Assembly: GCA_030608745.1 (NCBI GenBank)
Contig: JAUWDQ010000069.1
Span: 1-11,222, forward strand
Direction: 5' to 3'
Source of the DNA: Pseudomonadota bacterium
Lineage (GTDB): Bacteria; Desulfobacterota; BSN033; WVXP01; G020346125
Length of the DNA: 11,222 bases
Both the position numbers and the translations under genes were made by a program. The notes under the pieces were generated by a model that saw nothing but the letters and a program-made list of their open reading frames with translations, had not been told where the DNA came from and did no database searches. Below are positions 6,394-11,222 of this stretch, in pieces (the stretch's first letter is position 1; every line of letters begins with the position of its first letter).

Positions 6394-9300
6394 TCACCGC
6401 ATCATCTGGGCGTGGTACTCCTGAATGGATTGAACGGAGATTCCCCTGTGCACCATGGACTCTATGCCATTTACCGCCGCCGAAGCCCCGGATATGGTAG
6501 TAATGCAGGGAATGTCGTGGACGACCGCTTCACTTCGTATGGCTACCTCATCGGCCTTCGGCTTTTTTCCGCTGGGTGTATTGATGATGAGATGAATTTC
6601 TCCATTTTTAATGAGATCGACGATATGGGGTCTCCCCTCGTTGACCTTATAGATGGTCTTCACGGGAATCCCGTTTTTGGCAAGGACTCTGGCCGTCCCC
6701 GTTGTGGCCACGATATGGAATCCAAGGTCAGATAGCTTCTTGGCAATAAATACCACATGCCTCTTATCCTTATTCATCACGCTGATGAACGCCGTCCCCT
6801 CGAGGGGAAGGGTCTGTCCGGCTGCCATCTGGGATTTAGCAAAGGCCATCCCAAAATCCGCATCAATGCCCATCACCTCCCCCGTTGATTTCATCTCAGG
6901 CCCCAACACGGTATCGACCCCGTAAAAACGGTTGAAGGGGAGGACGGCTTCCTTAACGGCAACGTGATTGATTTCCACTTCCCGGGTAACTCCCAACTCA
7001 GATAAGTTTTTCCCAACCATGAGCTTGGCCGCAATCTTTGCCCATGATATGCCCGTGGCCTTGCTTACGAAGGGAATCGTCCTCGAGGCCCTGGGGTTGA
7101 CCTCCAATATATAGACGACGTCGCTTTTTATCGCGTATTGGATATTCATTAATCCCACGACGTTGAGCTCTTTTGCCAAGGCGCTTGTATTCGCCTTAAT
7201 CCCTTCAATGAGTTTATCCGTTAGGGAGAAGGGGGGTATGACGCAGGCACTGTCGCCCGAGTGGATGCCCGCCTCTTCGATATGTTCCATGATGCCAGCA
7301 ATAACGCACCGCTCGCCATCGGCCACGGCATCGACATCGATTTCAATGGCGTCCTCCAAGAACTTATCGATAAGGATGGGGTATCCAGGGGATGCCTCGA
7401 CGGCCCGCACCATGAATTCCATCAGGGATTCCTCGTCGTAGACGATCTCCATGGCCCTTCCCCCCAAAACATAAGAGGGCCTCACTATAACGGGATAGCC
7501 TATACCATCGGCCACCCGTATTGCATTTTCCACTGAGGTGGCGGTTCCGTTAGGGGGTTGGTGCAATTGGAGCTTCTTGAGCAGAAGGGTAAATCGATTC
7601 CTATCCTCGGCCCTATCGATGTTATCGGGGGATATCCCAATGATATTGCCCCCTGCCTTCTCCAGGGCAACCGCAAGGTTCAACGGTGTCTGTCCCCCAA
7701 ACTGGACGATGACCCCATCGGGATTTTCCCTCTCGGCGATGTTCAACACATCTTCCAGGGTCAGGGGCTCGAAGTAGAGCTTATCCGATGTATCGTAATC
7801 CGTGCTCACCGTTTCAGGATTGCTGTTAACCATGATGGTCTCATATCCGAGTTCCTTAAGCGCAAAGGCCGCATGGACACAGCAGTAATCGAACTCTATG
7901 CCTTGCCCGATACGGTTCGGGCCTCCTCCCAGGATCATGATCTTCTTCCGCTTGGATATCCTCGTTTCATCCTCCGTCTCATACGTGGAGTAATAGTACG
8001 GAGTATACGACTCAAATTCCGCAGCACAGGTGTCCACCAACTTAAAGGTGGGGAGGATTCCCCTGCCGACCCTTAAACTCCGTATTTCGGACTCCTCGAA
8101 CCCCATGAGATGCCCCAACTGGAAGTCCGAAAAACCATATGTCTTGGCCTTTCTTAGGAGCTTCTGGGGAATCATGAGCTTCTCTTGGTTCTTCACGCCG
8201 GACCAGAGCTCCAGATCCCGAAATTCGACCTTGTACTGTCTTATTTCACCCTCGAGATCGACGATCTCCTTCATGTTGTGGAGAAACCATGGGTCGATAT
8301 GGGTCAGTTTATGGAGCTTATCGATATGCATTCCGTATTGAAGCGCCCGTTTAATATAAAATATCCGATCGGGCCGGGGAACGCGCAATTTTTCATAAAG
8401 CATCTCCCTCACGGAATTGGAGGACTTTGAGCCAAGGGGTTCTTCCCCGTCCCAATTATCCTTTCCATCGGCTCCGAGACCATATCTTCCGATCTCCAGG
8501 GATCGGAGGCCCTTCTGAAGGGCTTCTTTGAAAGTTCGACCGATGGCCATGGTTTCGCCCACTGATTTCATCGATACCGTGAGGGTATCGTCGGATCCAG
8601 GGAATTTTTCAAAAGTAAACCGGGGGATTTTGACGACACAGTAGTCTATGGTGGGCTCGAAGCAGGCAGGGGTCTTCTTGGTAATGTCATTGGGTATCTC
8701 GTCCAAGGTATATCCGACGGCCAGTTTGGCCGCTATCTTGGCGATGGGAAACCCCGTTGCCTTGGAGGCTAAAGCTGAGCTTCGGGATACCCTGGGGTTC
8801 ATCTCGATAATCACCATCCTGCCGTCTTCCGGCCTCAGGGCGAACTGAATATTGGAGCCCCCAGTTTCAACACCGATTTCCCTCATGACGCTAATGGCCG
8901 CATCCCGCATCTGCTGGTATTCCTTGTCCGTGAGGGTTTGAGCCGGGGCAACGGTGATACTATCTCCAGTATGGACTCCCATGGGATCGAAATTCTCGAT
9001 GGAACAGATGATGACTACATTGTCCTGGAGATCCCGCATTACCTCCAGTTCGTATTCCTTCCACCCGAGGACGGATTCCTCGATGAGAATCTCGCTGATC
9101 ATGCTGGCCTCGAGACCCCTCAATGCCAGTTCCTTGAATTCCTTGATATTGTATGCTACGGATCCTCCCGTACCTCCCAGGGTGAAACTGGGCCGAATGA
9201 TGACGGGAAATCCGACCTCACCGGCCACTTGGAGGGCCTCCTCCATGGCGTAAGCGAGACCGCTTTTGGGAAGATCGAGGCCTATTGCGTCCATCGACTC

Positions 9301-9699
9301 CTTAAATCGTTTCCGGTCTTCAGCCTTTTTGATCGACTCGTAATTGGCGCCGATCATCTGCACTCCGTAATGGTCCAAGATGCCCTTTTCGAAGACTTGG
9401 ACGGCCACATTGAGCCCGGTTTGCCCGCCCAAAGTGGGGAGGAGGGCATCGGGTCTCTCACGCGCTATGATCTTTTCAAGCACTTCGGGGGTGATGGGTT
9501 CGATGAAAGTCCTGTCGGCCATCTCGGGGTCCGTCATGATGGTAGCAGGATTGCTGTTTAGCAGGATGACTTCAAACCCGTCTTGTTTGAGGGCCTTACA
9601 GGCCTGGGTTCCTGAATAATCGAACTCACAGGCCTGGCTAATGACGATGGGACCCGAGCCAATAATGAGAATCTTGTGAATATCGGTCCGTTTCGGCAT
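6394..9699 (-). CDS. carB: Carbamoyl phosphate synthetase large subunit
   Basis: Makes carbamoyl phosphate from bicarbonate, two ATP and ammonia supplied through a tunnel from CarA; the product feeds pyrimidine and arginine synthesis in the cytoplasm. From ATG 9699 it has 1101 residues, slightly longer than E. coli CarB (1073). The halves are homologous: an N-terminal carboxyphosphate ATP-grasp unit (opening ILIIGSGPIVISQACEFDYS), an oligomerisation segment at roughly residues 400-570, and a second ATP-grasp unit opening with MILGGGPNRIGQGIEFDYC near residue 580. The C-terminal MGS-like allosteric domain (about the last 130 residues) includes VATTGTARVL and LIINTPSG. Part of the extra length sits in the central linker. 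The start has GAGG at 9706-9709, 6 nt upstream; the GTG at 9705 has no such site. The carA stop at 9702-9704 is 2 bp before the ATG, so translation is probably coupled. Stop TGA. The gene appears intact. Confidence 0.97.
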   Translation of the reverse strand: MPKRTDIHKILIIGSGPIVISQACEFDYSGTQACKALKQDGFEVILLNSNPATIMTDPEMADRTFIEPITPEVLEKIIARERPDALLPTLGGQTGLNVAVQVFEKGILDHYGVQMIGANYESIKKAEDRKRFKESMDAIGLDLPKSGLAYAMEEALQVAGEVGFPVIIRPSFTLGGTGGSVAYNIKEFKELALRGLEASMISEILIEESVLGWKEYELEVMRDLQDNVVIICSIENFDPMGVHTGDSITVAPAQTLTDKEYQQMRDAAISVMREIGVETGGSNIQFALRPEDGRMVIIEMNPRVSRSSALASKATGFPIAKIAAKLAVGYTLDEIPNDITKKTPACFEPTIDYCVVKIPRFTFEKFPGSDDTLTVSMKSVGETMAIGRTFKEALQKGLRSLEIGRYGLGADGKDNWDGEEPLGSKSSNSVREMLYEKLRVPRPDRIFYIKRALQYGMHIDKLHKLTHIDPWFLHNMKEIVDLEGEIRQYKVEFRDLELWSGVKNQEKLMIPQKLLRKAKTYGFSDFQLGHLMGFEESEIRSLRVGRGILPTFKLVDTCAAEFESYTPYYYSTYETEDETRISKRKKIMILGGGPNRIGQGIEFDYCCVHAAFALKELGYETIMVNSNPETVSTDYDTSDKLYFEPLTLEDVLNIAERENPDGVIVQFGGQTPLNLAVALEKAGGNIIGISPDNIDRAEDRNRFTLLLKKLQLHQPPNGTATSVENAIRVADGIGYPVIVRPSYVLGGRAMEIVYDEESLMEFMVRAVEASPGYPILIDKFLEDAIEIDVDAVADGERCVIAGIMEHIEEAGIHSGDSACVIPPFSLTDKLIEGIKANTSALAKELNVVGLMNIQYAIKSDVVYILEVNPRASRTIPFVSKATGISWAKIAAKLMVGKNLSELGVTREVEINHVAVKEAVLPFNRFYGVDTVLGPEMKSTGEVMGIDADFGMAFAKSQMAAGQTLPLEGTAFISVMNKDKRHVVFIAKKLSDLGFHIVATTGTARVLAKNGIPVKTIYKVNEGRPHIVDLIKNGEIHLIINTPSGKKPKADEVAIRSEAVVHDIPCITTISGASAAVNGIESMVHRGISVQSIQEYHAQMMR

Positions 9700-9701
9700 A
9701 C

Positions 9702-10850
9702 TCACCTCAGAGAGAGTTCCATCATCTCGATGAAGTCCTCGAAGAGGTAGCGGGCATCGTGGGGGCCGGGAGAGGCCTCCGGGTGAAACTGAATGGAGAA
9801 GATCGGGAGTTCTCGGTGCCTCATTCCCTCCAGGGTCTGATCGTTCAGGTTTACATGGGTAGTCTTAATATCCCCGTCGCTGAGGGAATTTATATCGACG
9901 CAGAACCCATGATTTTGGGCCGTAATGCTCACCTTCTCCGTTATCAGATCCTTAACCGGATGATTTCACCCGTGGTGGCCGAATTTCAGTTTGTATGTCC
10001 GCCCCCCAAGGGCAAGGCCCAATATCTGGTGCCCCAGGCAGATTCCCAAAATCGGTTTTTTTCCAATGAGTTCCCGTGTGGTTTCAATGGCATAGGGAAC
10101 TCCCTCCGGATCTCCCGGGCCGTTGGAGAGCACAATACCCTCCGGATCGAAGGAGAGGATTTCGTCGGCCGTCGTATTGGCCGGGACCACGGTGATATCA
10201 CATCCCAATGAGTCAAGAAGACGGAGGATATTGTGCTTGATGCCGAGATCCATAGCTATGATCCGGTATTGAGGATCTCGAGAGGGGGAAAGAGGTCGGT
10301 ATGAAGCCGGGAATCGACTTTTCCAGGGATAAGGAGCCGAACATGAGACCTCTCTGACGAGATCCTGGCCTACCAACCCGGGCGAGGCCTTGGCTTTTTC
10401 GATGAGCCGGTCCTTATTCATATCCTGGGTTGAAATGATGGCCTTCATGGCCCCGGCAGTCCGAATGTGTTTGGTTAAAGCCCGAGTGTCCACTCCTTCG
10501 ATTCCCATGATTCCGCGGTCCTTCAGGAACTGGCCCAAATTGCCCTGCGCCCGCCAATTACTTGCTATCGGGCTATATTCCCTGATGATGAAACCCTCGA
10601 CATAGGGTTGCATGGACTCAACATCCTCTTCATTTACCCCATAATTGCCGATGAGGGGGTAGGTCATGGTGACGATCTGACCTTTGTAGGAGGGGTCCGT
10701 GAGAATCTCTTGGTATCCCATCATGCTCGTGTTGAATACTACTTCTCCGGTTTTCTCCCCAAGGGCGCCGAACGAGGTTCCCTCGAAGATCGTGCCGTCC
10801 TCCAGGGCAACGAGAGCCCTTTGATTCTCTCTTTTCATCGTTTTAGCCAT
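9702..10850 (-). pseudogene. carA: Carbamoyl phosphate synthetase small subunit with in-frame TGA in the glutaminase domain
   Basis: CarA hydrolyses glutamine and passes ammonia to CarB. From ATG 10850 the frame would span 382 codons, the size of E. coli CarA, but codon 295 is TGA (9966-9968). It falls inside the conserved GHHG-G-NHPVKD stretch, where a glycine codon is expected, so GGA to TGA is a one-base change. Upstream are the N-terminal CPSase domain (ALEDGTIFEG, FNTSMMGYQEILTDPSY) and the class I amidotransferase nucleophile C271 in GICLGHQ. Downstream, in the same frame, are ITAQNHGF and FHPEASPGPHD with the catalytic H356 and E358. As read, the protein loses His and Glu and should be inactive as a glutaminase. 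Conservation after the stop argues for a very recent mutation or a sequence error. No ribosome binding site precedes ATG 10850 or ATG 10838; TTG 10898 extends the frame through the attenuator. Confidence 0.88.
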
Positions 10851-10926
10851 CGTGTGGACAAAAAAATACCCCCGGGGGGTTTCCCGAGGGCTTTGCAATG
10901 ATCGCGTGGAATAGTTCAGTCAACAT
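10843..10926 (-). CDS. Possible carAB leader peptide ORF (27 codons) spanning the attenuator
   Basis: ATG 10926 opens a 27-residue frame, starting MLTELFHAIIAKP and ending in TAA at 10843-10845. It runs across the terminator hairpin and its T-tract (encoding Val-Phe-Phe) and overlaps the carA start in another frame. Position and layout recall the E. coli pyrBI leader, where ribosomes following RNA polymerase block the terminator. There is no Shine-Dalgarno, so translation is unproven and the frame could be chance. Confidence 0.25.
   Translation of the reverse strand: MLTELFHAIIAKPSGNPPGVFFCPHDG
10860..10890 (-). terminator. Intrinsic terminator / attenuator in the carA leader
   Basis: On the minus strand CCCTCGGG (10890-10883) pairs with CCCGGGGG (10876-10869) in an 8-bp GC-rich stem with one G.U pair and a 6-nt loop. 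TATTTTTTT follows, ending in seven T. It sits after the carA promoter and only 9 nt before ATG 10850. It therefore terminates leader transcripts rather than an upstream gene, which points to attenuation control of carAB, as expected for pyrimidine or arginine genes. Confidence 0.8.
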
Positions 10927-10946
10927 GAATTTTTGGATTTAGTTTA

Positions 10947-10974
10947 ATTATAATAAGAAATACCAAATTGTCAA
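10947..10974 (-). promoter_or_regulatory. Consensus sigma-70 promoter for carAB
   Basis: On the minus strand a perfect -35 TTGACA (10974-10969) and perfect -10 TATAAT (10952-10947) are separated by 16 bp, within an AT-rich stretch. Transcription should begin near 10940, giving a leader of about 90 nt that contains the attenuator hairpin. Confidence 0.85.
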
Positions 10975-11021
10975 CCGGGAATTGCACGCCGCACCAAACT
11001 TTCTCACGGAGAAGGGATTCT

Positions 11022-11222
11022 CTAATCGATTCTTGCCCCTATGAGCTCATAGATTTTCGTCTTGGAGGGATCGCTCAGCAGCTCCTCTATTCTCGACTGA
11101 ACCTCCATTCGTCCTTCCCTGTTGGACCACCTTTTCCAATCTTCTGCATGCTCCCAAGTGCTGATGACGATATGGGTCGATGGATCATCAAAATCCCTGA
11201 GGGTTTCTCCCGTTATGTATCC
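11022..11222 (-). CDS. ABM-type (antibiotic biosynthesis monooxygenase-like) small protein, 3' part only
   Basis: The last 66 codons of a minus-strand gene that begins beyond the right edge and stops at TAG 11022-11024. The visible part reads GYITGETLRDFDDPS, then a beta-strand THIVISTWEHAEDWKRW and a helix with RIEELLSDPSK. This is the strand-helix pattern of ABM ferredoxin-like domains, found in quinol monooxygenases and heme-degrading enzymes. Many members are small uncharacterised proteins, so the reaction is not assigned. It is upstream of and codirectional with carAB, with about 50 bp to the carA -35 box and no strong terminator between (only a weak TTCTC/GAGAA stem at about 11000). Some transcripts could run on into carAB. 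Confidence 0.75.
   Translation of the reverse strand, partial: GYITGETLRDFDDPSTHIVISTWEHAEDWKRWSNREGRMEVQSRIEELLSDPSKTKIYELIGARID

Noticed and set aside
8938..9561. 207-codon + strand open frame opposite carB
   Set aside because: It lies wholly antisense to a highly conserved gene, has no ribosome binding site and no recognisable domain; such frames are common in GC-rich antisense strands.
9702..9932. Separate small gene starting at GTG 9932
   Set aside because: It is the in-frame continuation of CarA (ITAQNHGF to the C-terminus); the GGAGAA before the GTG is too close to act as a normal ribosome binding site.
9966..9968. TGA read as glycine through an alternative genetic code
   Set aside because: tctB, tctA, carA and carB all use TGA as their terminal stop exactly where the families end, so a reassigned code does not fit.
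1..11222. CRISPR arrays, tRNA or rRNA genes, insertion sequences, phage genes
   Set aside because: No regular repeats, cloverleaf-like sequences, transposase motifs or terminal inverted repeats were seen on reading either strand.

Overview
The window reads as chromosomal DNA of an anaerobic bacterium, most plausibly a Desulfobacterota/'deltaproteobacterial' type or a similar anaerobe. This is inferred from gene content (oxygen-sensitive nickel CO-dehydrogenase-like enzyme, polyferredoxin, tripartite tricarboxylate transporter) and not from any marker gene. The coding regions are moderately GC-rich with strong AGGAGG-type ribosome binding sites. TAG and TGA both serve as ordinary stops.

Left half (+ strand, 1-6009): six genes in one direction. 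A GntR/FCD transcription regulator enters from the left edge without its DNA-binding domain. Its stop codon overlaps the ribosome binding site of a 16-cysteine, four-cluster ferredoxin of the CooF/DMSO-reductase-B type. Next comes a compact CooS-like Ni-Fe-S carbon monoxide dehydrogenase. After 142 bp follow tctC, tctB and tctA, a complete TTT carboxylate transporter (periplasmic binding protein plus small and large membrane subunits). A strong hairpin sits between tctC and tctB. FCD regulators usually sense small carboxylates or acyl compounds and TTT systems import carboxylates, so the block looks like a carboxylate-responsive unit that includes a redox module. That link is inference.

Middle (6010-6393): a gene-free spacer between convergent transcription units, about 80% A+T in its core, with only one weak hairpin.

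Right half (- strand, 6394-11222): carB, then carA, the two subunits of carbamoyl phosphate synthetase, read leftwards from a near-perfect sigma-70 promoter. An intrinsic terminator (attenuator) lies directly before the carA start, inside a possible 27-codon leader ORF. carA carries an in-frame TGA at a conserved glycine position of the glutaminase domain. As written, CarA loses its catalytic His and Glu, although the downstream sequence is still in frame and well conserved. At the right edge is the 3' end of an ABM-type (antibiotic biosynthesis monooxygenase-like) small protein gene.

Most noteworthy points: (i) the CooS-like enzyme keeps all six C-cluster ligands and the catalytic lysine but lacks the proton-relay histidines of classical CODH, and has a C-x2-C D-cluster motif; (ii) its linkage to a GntR regulator and a TTT transporter; (iii) the carA nonsense codon; (iv) the carAB attenuator with an overlapping leader ORF.
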